Of a stretch of 64,000 nt of DNA, positions 8,993 through 18,083 are shown piece after piece. Each line of letters begins with the position of its first letter. The first letter of the stretch is position 1. This stretch comes from Blattabacterium cuenoti. GTDB taxonomy: Bacteria > Bacteroidota > Bacteroidia > Flavobacteriales > Blattabacteriaceae. The stretch is from the NCBI RefSeq assembly GCF_014252295.1, contig NZ_CP059215.1:186001-250000 (forward strand). Reading direction: 5' to 3'. Under the pieces are notes generated by a model, which had not been told where the DNA came from, ran no database searches, and was given only the letters and a program-made list of their open reading frames with translations. Both the position numbers and the translations under genes were made by a program.

Positions 8993-11488
8993 TTAAGTAT
9001 CATACATTATCTCTAACACTTTTTCTACAATATTTTCAACAGAAGGTTTTGAAAAATAATCACCATCTGATCCATAGGGAGGACGATGTTCTTTCGCAGT
9101 AATTGTAACAGGAGGACTATCTAAGTAATAATATCCATTTTGTTCTTCTAATATTTTTTGTAAAATATAAGCGGAAGCTCCACCTGGAACATCTTCATCT
9201 ATAATTAATAGTCTATTTGTTTTTTGTAAACTTTTAACAATATTTTTTCGTAAATCAAAAGGAATTAAGGATTGAACGTCAATTATTTCTGAATCTATAT
9301 TAATCTTAGATAATTCTTCTGCTGCTTCATTTACAATCCTCCAAGTAGAACCGTAAGTAACTATAGTTATATCTTTTCCTTTTCTTGTAATTTCTACGAT
9401 TCCAATAGGAGTTTTAAAAAAACCTAAATTTTCCGGTAGTTTTTCTTTTATCCTATATCCATTTAAACATTCAATAACTAAAGCAGGATCATCTCCAGAT
9501 AATAAAGTGTTATAGAATCCAGCAGCTTTTACCATATTTCTTGGGACTAAAACAAGAATTCCTCTTAAATAATTAATAATACCTCCCATAGGAGATCCTG
9601 AGTGCCATATACCTTCTAGTCTATGTCCTCTAGTACGAATAATGACAGGAGATTTTTGACCTCCTTTTGTTCTGTATTGTAAGGTAGCAAGATCATCACT
9701 CATTATTTGTAATGCATATAAAATATAGTCTATATATTGAATTTCAACTATAGGTCTAAGTCCACGCATAGCTAGACCAATTCCCTGTCCAATAATAGTA
9801 GATTCACGTATTCCAGTATCAAAAATTCGAGTTTTTCCGTATTTTTTTTGTAATCCCTCTAATCCTTGATTTACATCTCCTATTTTTCCGACATCTTCTC
9901 CAAATATTAAAAGATCAGGATATAACTCTAATAATTTATCAAAATTTTCTCTTAATACAATTCTTCCGTCTACTTCAAAATTACTATTTTTATATATTGG
10001 AAAAATTTCTGTTATCTTGAAAGAAGATTTATCGGAAATACTATATAAATGAGAAGAATAATTTTCTTGTTCTTGATTATACTTATTTTTGACCCATTCT
10101 ATCAAACAATACTTTGAATTTAATTCTACTTTAGATAGTAGATATAAAATTTTTCGAGCAATACGAAATATTGATTTTTTTGTTGAAAAATTTTTTTGTG
10201 TATCATTTAATTCTTGAATATGTTTTTTGATACATTTGTTAATCCATTTTTTATTCTTAGTTAAAGAAGAAGAATTTTGCATTTTATGCAAAATTCTTAC
10301 AACTTCATTCTTAATTTTAAGAATTGGAGATTGAAAGGATTTCCAAGCTTTTTCTTGTTCATTTTTTACGTATTTTTTGGCTTCTACATCTATTTGATCT
10401 AAATAATAAACGTCTGTTAAACTTTGTAAGTTATTTTTTTTGTTGAACTTAAAATTTAAAATCCAATTTCTAAATTTTTTGATACCATCGTTGTTTATTT
10501 CCCACTCTAAACGTTCTTTTGATTTATATCTTTCATGAGAGGAAGATGTGGAATGTCCTTGTGGTTGAGTTAAATTTGTGACATGAATAATAACTGGAAC
10601 ATGCTCATAACGAGCAATTTTATCTGCATGAACATATGTTTGTGTAAGATTCATATAATCGTATCCATTTACGCGAATAATTTCTATTCCTTTCTCTTTT
10701 TTATTTCTATGAAATCCAGACAAAAGGTCACTAATATTTTTTTTAGAGAATTGGTATTTATTAGGAACAGAAATTCCATATTCATCGTCCCAAATAGATA
10801 AAATGATAGGAATTTGTAAGACTGAAGCTGCATTCAATGTTTCCCAAAATAATCCTTCCGAAATACTAGCATTTCCAATAGTTCCAAATGCAACTTCGTT
10901 TCCATTATTAGAAAACATTTTATGTGTTTCTCTTAAATTTTTTAATTTTTTATAAATTTTAGAAGCCTGAGCTAATCCTAATAATCTAGGCATTTGAGAT
11001 GCTGTAGAAGAAATATCTGCAATAGAATTTTTTTTTTGCACAATATTTTTCCAAGTTCCATCATTATTGATAATACGAGTTCCAAAATGTGATGTCATCA
11101 TTCTTCCAGATGAAACAGGTTCAGATTCCAAATCTGAATGTGCATATAATTGGGAAAAAAAATTTTTTACAGTTAAAACACCAATAGCCATCATAAATGT
11201 TTGATCTCTATAATATCCAGATCTAAAATCTCCATTTTTAAAAACTTTTGCCATAGCTAATTGAGGAATTTCTTTTCCATCCCCAAATATTCCAAACTTA
11301 GCTCTTCCATTTAAAACTTCTTTTCTTCCTAAAAGACTAGTTTCTCTACTAATTCGAGCTAATCTATAATCATTCAGAACTATTTGTCTAAATGAATCAA
11401 AAGAATTTTCTTCTTCATCGTTAGTATTATTTTTATTGTTGCAATTCATAATTTCTAATTTTTTAGATGAAAATACAGGAATTTTCAT
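8993..11488 (-). CDS. fused 2-oxoacid dehydrogenase E1 (alpha-beta), thiamine-diphosphate dependent
   Basis: Decarboxylating E1 component of a 2-oxoacid dehydrogenase complex. A single 831-residue chain holds both subunits: alpha-like in roughly residues 1-470 and beta-like from about 490 (IFGEDVGKIGDVNQGLEGL) to the end. The ThDP motif reads GTIGNASISEGLFWETLNA, ending in WDDEYGISV, so the classical GDG...NN is GNA...DD. I believe this pattern is usual in the Bacteroidetes fused family. The neighbouring ilvE favours a branched-chain substrate, but pyruvate or several substrates are possible; a separate pdhB lies at 18084. Divergent ndk starts only 24 bases away. Confidence 0.88.
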   Translation of the reverse strand: MKIPVFSSKKLEIMNCNNKNNTNDEEENSFDSFRQIVLNDYRLARISRETSLLGRKEVLNGRAKFGIFGDGKEIPQLAMAKVFKNGDFRSGYYRDQTFMMAIGVLTVKNFFSQLYAHSDLESEPVSSGRMMTSHFGTRIINNDGTWKNIVQKKNSIADISSTASQMPRLLGLAQASKIYKKLKNLRETHKMFSNNGNEVAFGTIGNASISEGLFWETLNAASVLQIPIILSIWDDEYGISVPNKYQFSKKNISDLLSGFHRNKKEKGIEIIRVNGYDYMNLTQTYVHADKIARYEHVPVIIHVTNLTQPQGHSTSSSHERYKSKERLEWEINNDGIKKFRNWILNFKFNKKNNLQSLTDVYYLDQIDVEAKKYVKNEQEKAWKSFQSPILKIKNEVVRILHKMQNSSSLTKNKKWINKCIKKHIQELNDTQKNFSTKKSIFRIARKILYLLSKVELNSKYCLIEWVKNKYNQEQENYSSHLYSISDKSSFKITEIFPIYKNSNFEVDGRIVLRENFDKLLELYPDLLIFGEDVGKIGDVNQGLEGLQKKYGKTRIFDTGIRESTIIGQGIGLAMRGLRPIVEIQYIDYILYALQIMSDDLATLQYRTKGGQKSPVIIRTRGHRLEGIWHSGSPMGGIINYLRGILVLVPRNMVKAAGFYNTLLSGDDPALVIECLNGYRIKEKLPENLGFFKTPIGIVEITRKGKDITIVTYGSTWRIVNEAAEELSKINIDSEIIDVQSLIPFDLRKNIVKSLQKTNRLLIIDEDVPGGASAYILQKILEEQNGYYYLDSPPVTITAKEHRPPYGSDGDYFSKPSVENIVEKVLEIMYDT

Positions 11489-11512
11489 TTATGAATTTCT
11501 TTATTTAATTTT

Positions 11513-11965
11513 ATGTTTTCTTTCAAAAAAAATTATAATTTGTTTGGAAAAATAACTCTTTCTATTATAAAACCGGATGCAGTTGAAAAAGGATATAGTA
11601 TATCTATTTTATCTAAAATAATTGATGCAGGATTTCATATTATCGCTCTTAAAATGATGGAACTTTCTAAAAAATCTGCCTTCATATTTTATGAAGAACA
11701 TAAAGAAAAATATTTTTTTGATTCTTTAATAGAATTTATGTCTTCTGGACCAATTATATCTAGTATCTTAAAAAAAGAAAATGCTGTAAAAGATTTTAGG
11801 ATTTTAATAGGAGATACAAACCCAATAAATGCTAAAAAAGGAACTATACGAAATCTATATGCTACTTCTTTAGAAAAGAATGCTATACATGGATCAGATA
11901 GCAATAAAAATGCATTTAAAGAATGTCAATTTTTTTTTCCAATAGAAAAATTTTATTACAAATGA
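11513..11965 (+). CDS. ndk: nucleoside diphosphate kinase
   Basis: Transfers the gamma phosphate from ATP to nucleoside diphosphates through a phosphohistidine. The N-terminal TLSIIKPDAVEKG and the active-site block NAIHGSDS with catalytic His126 are intact, as is the NDK tail EGxIR-like segment KKGTIRNLYA. At 150 residues it is slightly longer than the usual ~140, mainly from about ten extra residues before the first strand. It heads a three-gene run: its TGA overlaps the ATG of the next gene by four bases. Confidence 0.95.
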   Translation: MFSFKKNYNLFGKITLSIIKPDAVEKGYSISILSKIIDAGFHIIALKMMELSKKSAFIFYEEHKEKYFFDSLIEFMSSGPIISSILKKENAVKDFRILIGDTNPINAKKGTIRNLYATSLEKNAIHGSDSNKNAFKECQFFFPIEKFYYK

Positions 11966-12567
11966 AAGAAAAAAATTTTATAATAACGATTTCCTCTATT
12001 TTTATTTTAATATTCATAATTGGATTATGGATTTCCAGTATATATAATCACCTAGTAGAGCTAAACGAAAATATTAAAACGCAATGGGGACAAGTAGAAA
12101 ATGTTTATCAACGAAGAGCGGATTTAATTCCGAATTTAATAAATACAGTAAAAGGATCTGCAAATTTTGAAAAAAATACATTAACACAAATAATAGAAGC
12201 CAGAACAAAAGCTACTTCTATTCATACCAATACAAATAACTTAAATCAAAATCAAATCAATAAATTTCAGAAAGTACAAGAAAATTTAAATGACTCTGTT
12301 AGCCGATTTCTTCTTATTGTGGAAAATTATCCTAATTTAAGCTCTACAAAAAACTTTTACGAATTACAAAATCAATTAGAGGGAACAGAAAATCGTATTA
12401 ATATAGAAAGAAATCGATTTAATGATCATGTCAATTATTTTAACACTTATAGAAATCAATTCCCTAAAATTATCATAGCAAATTTTTTTGATAAGTTTCA
12501 AGAAAAAGGATATTTCCAATCTAAAATAGAATCCAGAAAATCTCCTGTTGTAGATTTTTCTAAATGA
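11962..12567 (+). CDS. lemA: LemA family protein
   Basis: Single-pass membrane protein of the LemA family, function unsettled. There is one N-terminal transmembrane segment (about residues 5-25). It is followed by the helical domain signature with GQVENVYQRRADLIPNLI, then a region rich in Asn and Gln. The length of 201 residues fits the family. The ATG at 11962 was chosen because it overlaps the ndk stop by four bases and directly starts the membrane segment. The downstream TPM-domain gene overlaps by another four bases; LemA and TPM proteins are paired in many Bacteroidetes and may act together at the envelope. Confidence 0.9.
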   Translation: MKEKNFIITISSIFILIFIIGLWISSIYNHLVELNENIKTQWGQVENVYQRRADLIPNLINTVKGSANFEKNTLTQIIEARTKATSIHTNTNNLNQNQINKFQKVQENLNDSVSRFLLIVENYPNLSSTKNFYELQNQLEGTENRINIERNRFNDHVNYFNTYRNQFPKIIIANFFDKFQEKGYFQSKIESRKSPVVDFSK

Positions 12568-13328
12568 GAATTGAAAAAAAAATTCAAAAAATCATGAGAA
12601 AAATTATTCAAATAATCATTATAATTTCTTTTTATATAAACCTAGTACAAGGACAATTTTATTTACCTGATGCTCCTAAAAAAATATACCCTGTTCAAGA
12701 TTACGCCGGTGTACTATCCAAAATACAGATAGAAAAATTGAATCAAAAACTTGTTTTATACTCTAAAAAAACATCAACAGAAATTTTAATTTCTATTATT
12801 CAGGATCTTCACGGAGAAGATCCAAATTTTCTAGCTGCAAAATGGGGAGAAAGATGGAAAATTGGAAAATTTCATAAAAATAATGGAATAGTTATATTAT
12901 TGTCTATAAATGATAAAAAAATATCTATCCAAAATGGATACGGATTAGAACCCTATCTAACTGATTTTTTGACTAAAAAAATTATAAAAGAAATAAATCC
13001 TATGTTAAAAAATCATTTATATTATCAAGCTATAGATTTTTGCACTAAAAAAATATTTAAAACTATTGATAATAAAAATTATCAAAAAAAGAAAAAAAAG
13101 AAAGTTTTTTATGGATGGAATTTTTTTATTTGCATGAGTTTTTTATTTTTTGTGTCCTTTCTTCTTTACAGAAAAAGAATAATAGATTTTCCATTATTAA
13201 ATACTTTATTTTTGACAAATTTTTTATTTAAAAATAATAATTCTAATAACCATGAAAATGATGATAATTTTGATGGATTTGGGGGGGGGGGACATTTTGG
13301 AGGAGGAGGAAGTAGTGGTACTTGGTAA
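12564..13328 (+). CDS. TPM-domain membrane protein with glycine-rich tail
   Basis: A 254-residue TPM (YgcG) domain protein. A basic start is followed by a signal segment (about residues 14-30). The extracytoplasmic TPM domain follows (about 40-165) with YAGVLSKIQIEKLN, EILISIIQDLHG and the GxxxNNGIVILLS block. A transmembrane helix lies near 185-205, and the tail is glycine-rich ending in GGGGSSGTW. Methionine 11 (12594) is an alternative start. It overlaps lemA by four bases. A run of 11 G lies in the tail. Biochemical role unknown; partnership with LemA is inferred from gene pairing. Confidence 0.85.
   Translation: MRIEKKIQKIMRKIIQIIIIISFYINLVQGQFYLPDAPKKIYPVQDYAGVLSKIQIEKLNQKLVLYSKKTSTEILISIIQDLHGEDPNFLAAKWGERWKIGKFHKNNGIVILLSINDKKISIQNGYGLEPYLTDFLTKKIIKEINPMLKNHLYYQAIDFCTKKIFKTIDNKNYQKKKKKKVFYGWNFFICMSFLFFVSFLLYRKRIIDFPLLNTLFLTNFLFKNNNSNNHENDDNFDGFGGGGHFGGGGSSGTW
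13281..13291. repeat. G11 homopolymer inside the TPM-domain gene
   Basis: Eleven consecutive G in a genome that is otherwise very AT-rich, encoding part of the glycine tail. The run keeps the frame as read here. Insertion or loss of one base would change the last dozen or so residues. Confidence 0.95.
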
Positions 13329-13346
13329 TTTTTCTAATTATTGAAT

Positions 13347-16022
13347 TTAATTTTTGTCTTTTTTTAAAAATTCTAAATACTTTTCGAGTTTATATATTTT
13401 TTTCAGTGTGTCACTTTCTTTTTTTTTCTCTTTCAAAAGAACATTTTCTGATACAGAAATTACATATTTATCATTGGATAAATTTTTTCGAATTGAAGAT
13501 AAAAAGTTATAAAAATATTGAATTTTTTTCTTAATATTAAGAATATCAAGATTACGACTAATATTAAGATAATTTTCCGGATCTGTTAAAGATAAAAAAA
13601 ACTGATCCGTATCTAAAAAAAAAGAAAATAATTTTGATATATTCTTCGGTTTTTTTAATACGTAAATAATTTCCGATAAATTAGCCAATTTTAATATAAT
13701 AGGATCGTATTCTTTTTTTTCTTTTTTTATCGGAGAAAATAATATAAGACTTCTTTTATAAGAAATATTATTACTATTTCTAATATTACGTATTTTAGAT
13801 ATTATTTTAGTGACTTTTTCAAAAGAAGCTAACATTTTATAATCGTAACTTTTTTTCTTAGGCCAAGAAGAAATAATCAAAGCTTCTTTCGGGTTCCTTT
13901 TCTTAAAAAGATTCCAAATTTCTTCGGATAAAAAAGGCATATATGGATGTAATAATTTCAATATTTTTTCAAAAAATTTCACAACGTTTAAGTATTCTAT
14001 TTTTGAAATATATTTACATTCATGAGTAGGTTTAATGACTTCAAGAAAGTAAGAGCAAAAATCACACCAAATAAATTTATATAAAACCATTAATGATTCA
14101 TCAAATTTATATTCTTGAAAATGTTTTTCAAAAATTTCCAAAATATAATAAAAACGATTTTTTAACCATTTAATAACGATTATAGAAGAATTAGGTATAT
14201 TCTTATTTTTCTGTACTTTCCAACTTTTTATTAAACGAAAAGCATTCCAAATTTTGTTGGAAAAATTTCTTCCTTGTAAACATATTTTTTCCTCAAAATG
14301 AAAATCTTGTCCTGCACTAGTTTTTAGTATCAAACCTATGCGTACAGCATCGGCCCCATATTGATTAATTAAATCTATAGAGTTTGGAGAATTATTCAAT
14401 GATTTTGATATTTTTTTATTATTAGAATCTCTAATAATTCCTGTAAAAAAAACTTTTTTAAAGGGTTTTTTCTTTTGAAAAAGGAATCCTGCCATAATCA
14501 TACGAGCTACCCAAAAAAATAATATATCTGATCCTGTTACGATATTTTCAGTTGGATAGTAATAACAAATTTCTTTATTATTAGGATGACAAATACCATC
14601 AAAAACAGATAATGGAAATAACCAAGAAGAAAACCAAGTATCTAAAACATCGGTATCTTGCCATATTTTTTCACAACTTAAATATGAATTTTTACTTTTT
14701 TTTCTTGCTTCTTTCAAAGCTACCTCTAAATTTTCTGCAACTACAAATTCATTAGGTTTTTCTCCATAGTAATAGACAGGAAGACGATGTCCCCACCATA
14801 ATTGTCTAGAAATATTCCAATCACGGATCTGATTCATCCACTGAAAATAAATTTTATTTAATTTTTTTGGATAAAATTGAATATCTCCATTCTTTACTGC
14901 TTCTATAGCGGGAATAGATATTTCCTTCATTCTAAGAAACCATTGAAGAGATAATTTTTGTTCTACTACTGATAAAGTTCTTTCTGAAAAACCTATTTTA
15001 TGACTATATTTTTCTATCTTTACTAAAGATTCTAATTCTTTTAATTCTTCAATAATTTTCTTTCTGACTTCAAATCGATTCATCCCTTTATAATGAAGAG
15101 CTTTTTCGTTTAAGGAAGCATCTTCATTAAAAATGTCAATTACGTCTAATTTATGTTTATCCGCTATATTCTTATCATGTATATCATGAGCTGGAGTAAT
15201 TTTTAAACATCCTGTACCGAAATTTTTATCTACATAAGGATCTTGTATAATGGGAATATATCTATTAATTATTGGAATTTTTGCAAATTTTCCTTTTAAA
15301 TGAAAATAACGTGAATCACATGGATGAAAACAAAGAGCCGTATCTCCAAATATTGTTTCAGGACGAGTTGTTGCTACAATTACATAATTTTCCTCTCCTT
15401 TTATTTGATACTTTAAATAACAAAGCTTACTATTACGTTCTTTATAAATAACTTCCTCATCCGAAAGAGTAGTTCTAGCTTCTGGATCCCAATTAACAAT
15501 ATGATATCCTCTGTATATATATCCATGTTTATATAAATCTATAAAAATTTTTGAAACAGATTTCGACAATTTTTTGCTCATTGTAAATTGAGCACGATTC
15601 CAATCACACGAACACCCCAACTTTTTAAGTTGATTAAAGATAATATTTTGATGTTTTTCTGACCATTCAAGAACATAATGCAAAAATTTTTCTCTTCCTA
15701 AAAGAAACTTGGATAAACCTTGTTTTTTTAATTGATTAACTACTTTAGCTTCTGTTGCAATAGATGCGTGATCAGTTCCAGGAATCCAACATGCGTTATA
15801 CCCTTTCATTCTAGCATGTCTAACCAAAATATCTTGAATGGTATTATTCAACATATGTCCTATGTGGAGAGCACCAGTAATATTTGGAGGAGGCATAATT
15901 ATTGTATAAGGAATTCTACTATCTGGATAAGATGAGAAATAATTTCCTTTCATCCAATAATGATATCTTTTTTTCTCTACAGATTCAGGGTCATATTTAA
16001 TTGAAATATCCGAAATATCCAT
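13347..16022 (-). CDS. valS: valyl-tRNA synthetase
   Basis: Class I synthetase for tRNA-Val, 891 residues. The HIGH motif is in PPPNITGALHIGHMLNN and the KMSKS equivalent is KKISKSLNNSPNSID. The editing (CP1) domain looks intact, with TTRPETIFGD and the conserved Asp in KITPAHDIHDK, in contrast with the shortened ThrRS in this window. The C-terminal anticodon-binding and coiled-coil arm are present (KIYKLEKYLEFLKK end). folA starts 30 bases away on the opposite strand. The 3' end nearly meets the TPM gene, with an 18-base gap. Confidence 0.96.
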   Translation of the reverse strand: MDISDISIKYDPESVEKKRYHYWMKGNYFSSYPDSRIPYTIIMPPPNITGALHIGHMLNNTIQDILVRHARMKGYNACWIPGTDHASIATEAKVVNQLKKQGLSKFLLGREKFLHYVLEWSEKHQNIIFNQLKKLGCSCDWNRAQFTMSKKLSKSVSKIFIDLYKHGYIYRGYHIVNWDPEARTTLSDEEVIYKERNSKLCYLKYQIKGEENYVIVATTRPETIFGDTALCFHPCDSRYFHLKGKFAKIPIINRYIPIIQDPYVDKNFGTGCLKITPAHDIHDKNIADKHKLDVIDIFNEDASLNEKALHYKGMNRFEVRKKIIEELKELESLVKIEKYSHKIGFSERTLSVVEQKLSLQWFLRMKEISIPAIEAVKNGDIQFYPKKLNKIYFQWMNQIRDWNISRQLWWGHRLPVYYYGEKPNEFVVAENLEVALKEARKKSKNSYLSCEKIWQDTDVLDTWFSSWLFPLSVFDGICHPNNKEICYYYPTENIVTGSDILFFWVARMIMAGFLFQKKKPFKKVFFTGIIRDSNNKKISKSLNNSPNSIDLINQYGADAVRIGLILKTSAGQDFHFEEKICLQGRNFSNKIWNAFRLIKSWKVQKNKNIPNSSIIVIKWLKNRFYYILEIFEKHFQEYKFDESLMVLYKFIWCDFCSYFLEVIKPTHECKYISKIEYLNVVKFFEKILKLLHPYMPFLSEEIWNLFKKRNPKEALIISSWPKKKSYDYKMLASFEKVTKIISKIRNIRNSNNISYKRSLILFSPIKKEKKEYDPIILKLANLSEIIYVLKKPKNISKLFSFFLDTDQFFLSLTDPENYLNISRNLDILNIKKKIQYFYNFLSSIRKNLSNDKYVISVSENVLLKEKKKESDTLKKIYKLEKYLEFLKKDKN

Positions 16023-16052
16023 ATATTTAAAAATATAAAAAAAATTGAAATA

Positions 16053-16562
16053 ATGACAAAAATTATTTTAATTGCTGCTGTATCAAAAAACGGATTTATA
16101 GGAAAGAATAATCAGATAATGTGGAATTTACCTAATGATTTAAAACGTTTTAAAAATTTAACCATTGGAGAAACAGTTTTAATGGGAAGAAAAACTTTCG
16201 AATCCATTGGAAAAACACTTCCAAAAAGAACAAACATTATATTAACAAAAAATAGAATAGACTTCATAAAGTCATTATCATTACAAAACAAAAAAAACAT
16301 AAAAGTTTTCTCATCCATTAAACAGATAGATTATTTAAATAATAAGAGAATATTTATTATAGGAGGAGAAAAAATATATGCTTCTACAATTGAAAAAGCA
16401 CAAACTATAGAATTAACATTAGTTCATAAAAAATTTTATGGAGATGCAAAATTTCCTAAAATAGATACAAAAAAATGGAACAAAATATTAGAATTTTTTT
16501 ACAAAAAAGACAAATACCATTCATGTAATTATAGTTTTATCAGATTTGAAAGAAAAAAATAA
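16053..16562 (+). CDS. folA: dihydrofolate reductase
   Basis: NADPH-dependent reduction of dihydrofolate to tetrahydrofolate. Substrate-site residues Trp24 and Asp29 are visible in MWNLPNDLKRFK, followed by the NADPH-binding VLMGRKTFESIG and IFIIGGEKIYA. Length is 169 residues, the usual size. It is divergent from valS and converges with the nuclease-like gene three bases beyond its stop. Together with metF and folD it shows that one-carbon metabolism is retained. Confidence 0.95.
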   Translation: MTKIILIAAVSKNGFIGKNNQIMWNLPNDLKRFKNLTIGETVLMGRKTFESIGKTLPKRTNIILTKNRIDFIKSLSLQNKKNIKVFSSIKQIDYLNNKRIFIIGGEKIYASTIEKAQTIELTLVHKKFYGDAKFPKIDTKKWNKILEFFYKKDKYHSCNYSFIRFERKK

Positions 16563-16565
16563 TTA

Positions 16566-17204
16566 TTATCTTCTATCTAATTCTTTTTTAATTCGTGCTG
16601 CAAGTTCATAACACTCATTGACTACCGCATGATTTAATAAGGCATTTAAATCTCTTTCAGTCATTTTTTCCAAATCTTGTTGACTTTTTTCTTTAAAAAA
16701 AATAAATTCACCATTTTCTATTCCTTCTTCAGAATATTCATTTTCTTTATCAATAGGAAACCCATTTTCAAAATAAATACCAGCTTTATCAAAAATTTCT
16801 CTGGTGGTATAAATAGGAGCTTGAAATCTTACTGCCAAAGCTACAGCATCTGACGTTTTTGAATCTATTTTATGCTCTATTTTATCTGTTTTTTCTCCTT
16901 CTATGTTTTTTTCCAATTCGAATAAGATGTAAGAAAAAAATATTCCATTCACTAGTTTATATATTACTACTGCTTTTAATCTTATATGAAAAACTTTTGC
17001 GAAAGTAAGAAATAGATCATGTGTAAAAGACCTAGATGTATCTCTTTTTCCTAAAGCAGAAGCAATTGATTGAGCTTGTAGACTTTCTATGATAATAGGA
17101 AGTTTTATTCTTCCAGAATCTTCTTCAAGCAATAAAACATATATCCCAGATTGTATTTGACTCAAGGATATACCCCGTATAGCTAATCTAATGAATTCAT
17201 CCAT
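16566..17204 (-). CDS. bifunctional nuclease (DUF151) family protein with UVR motif
   Basis: A 212-residue protein with an N-terminal BFN/DUF151 domain (about residues 1-150; VLLLEEDSGRIKLPIIIE, SRSFTHDLF, DAVALAVRFQAPIYTT) and a C-terminal UVR-type helix pair (LLNHAVVNECYELAARIKKEL). This architecture is common in Bacteroidetes. Nuclease activity has been described for plant and mycobacterial relatives, but the role in bacteria of this group is unclear. The gene stands alone, convergent with folA and divergent from the lipoprotein gene. Confidence 0.85.
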   Translation of the reverse strand: MDEFIRLAIRGISLSQIQSGIYVLLLEEDSGRIKLPIIIESLQAQSIASALGKRDTSRSFTHDLFLTFAKVFHIRLKAVVIYKLVNGIFFSYILFELEKNIEGEKTDKIEHKIDSKTSDAVALAVRFQAPIYTTREIFDKAGIYFENGFPIDKENEYSEEGIENGEFIFFKEKSQQDLEKMTERDLNALLNHAVVNECYELAARIKKELDRR

Positions 17205-17363
17205 AGGAAAATTTAAATTATATAATAAATCTTTCTATTGTACAACCAAACATCCTAAATTTAATTAAGGATATTTCTATTTATTTATAATATATAAAAA
17301 TTATTCTTAATATGTAGTAATTTTTTTTATATATTTATTATCAGTAATTTAAACTTTTTTATC

Positions 17364-17972
17364 ATGAAAACTTTTGTGAATTTTGTAAATTCAACGTTTT
17401 TTTTTACGTTGGGATTTATTCTATCTTGCAATGATAACGTCACCCCAGTAAAAAAAGAAAAATCTGAAGGTGATAATCCTCCTGACATTGTGGGAATTTA
17501 TTCCCCTAATCTTCCTCCTAATTTTATTTCTTCTTCCATGGTTTCTTCTAATACACCTAATCATTATCAACAAAATTCCAACTCTGAAAAAAATCTTCTA
17601 GATATAGAATATGAAGATTTGTCTAGACAAATCCAAGAAAAAGATGATAAAATAAAAATACTAGAAAAAGAAAGTGAACAATATTTTGATGAATATTATT
17701 CATTAATAGATGTTCAGAAGGGAATATTGAATGAAATTATAAGAACAAAAAAGATTATGAGATCTAAACCTGTTGGATCACAAGAAGAAAAAGATGCTCA
17801 AAAAGAATTTGAACATCAAAAAAAATTAGGAAAAGAAAAATTAGAAATAATAAAGGATAAAAATATATTTTTGAATAAAAAAATAAAAAAAATAATGGAA
17901 ATAAGAAATGAAAAAACAGATTTGCAGATGAGACAAGAAGAATTGAAAAAACAAAAAGAACAAAGTAATTAG
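17364..17972 (+). CDS. predicted lipoprotein with coiled-coil, function unknown
   Basis: I do not recognise a family. The 202-residue product starts with a hydrophobic signal and a lipobox-like FILSC, with the modified Cys predicted at residue 22. A Pro/Ser/Asn-rich linker covers about 30-75. From about residue 75 to the end it is a highly charged Lys/Glu/Gln helix (KIKILEKESEQYF, LQMRQEELKKQKEQ) that should form a coiled coil. The layout resembles small periplasmic coiled-coil lipoproteins, but no motif fixes a role. It has its own 159-base upstream region and a strong terminator downstream, so it is probably transcribed alone. Confidence 0.75.
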   Translation: MKTFVNFVNSTFFFTLGFILSCNDNVTPVKKEKSEGDNPPDIVGIYSPNLPPNFISSSMVSSNTPNHYQQNSNSEKNLLDIEYEDLSRQIQEKDDKIKILEKESEQYFDEYYSLIDVQKGILNEIIRTKKIMRSKPVGSQEEKDAQKEFEHQKKLGKEKLEIIKDKNIFLNKKIKKIMEIRNEKTDLQMRQEELKKQKEQSN

Positions 17973-18008
17973 ATTAATTAATTTATTTTTTGTTTTCATT
18001 TTTTTTAT

Positions 18009-18038
18009 AACGGAAAAGAAAAATTTTTCTTTTCCGTT
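18009..18038 (+). terminator. strong inverted repeat, terminator of the lipoprotein gene
   Basis: A perfect 15 + 15 base inverted repeat (AACGGAAAAGAAAAA and its complement). It contains the run TTTTTCTTTTCCG on the descending arm, 36 bases after the lipoprotein stop and before pdhB. Its symmetry means it could act in both directions. Confidence 0.8.
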
Positions 18039-18083
18039 TATTATTTATAAAATAAAAACAATATCCATTTAAATTATATGTAC

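Noticed and set aside
10850-10915. Altered ThDP motif (GNA...DD instead of GDG...NN) in the fused E1
   Set aside because: To my knowledge this is the normal pattern for the Bacteroidetes fused E1 family, so it was not listed as damage.
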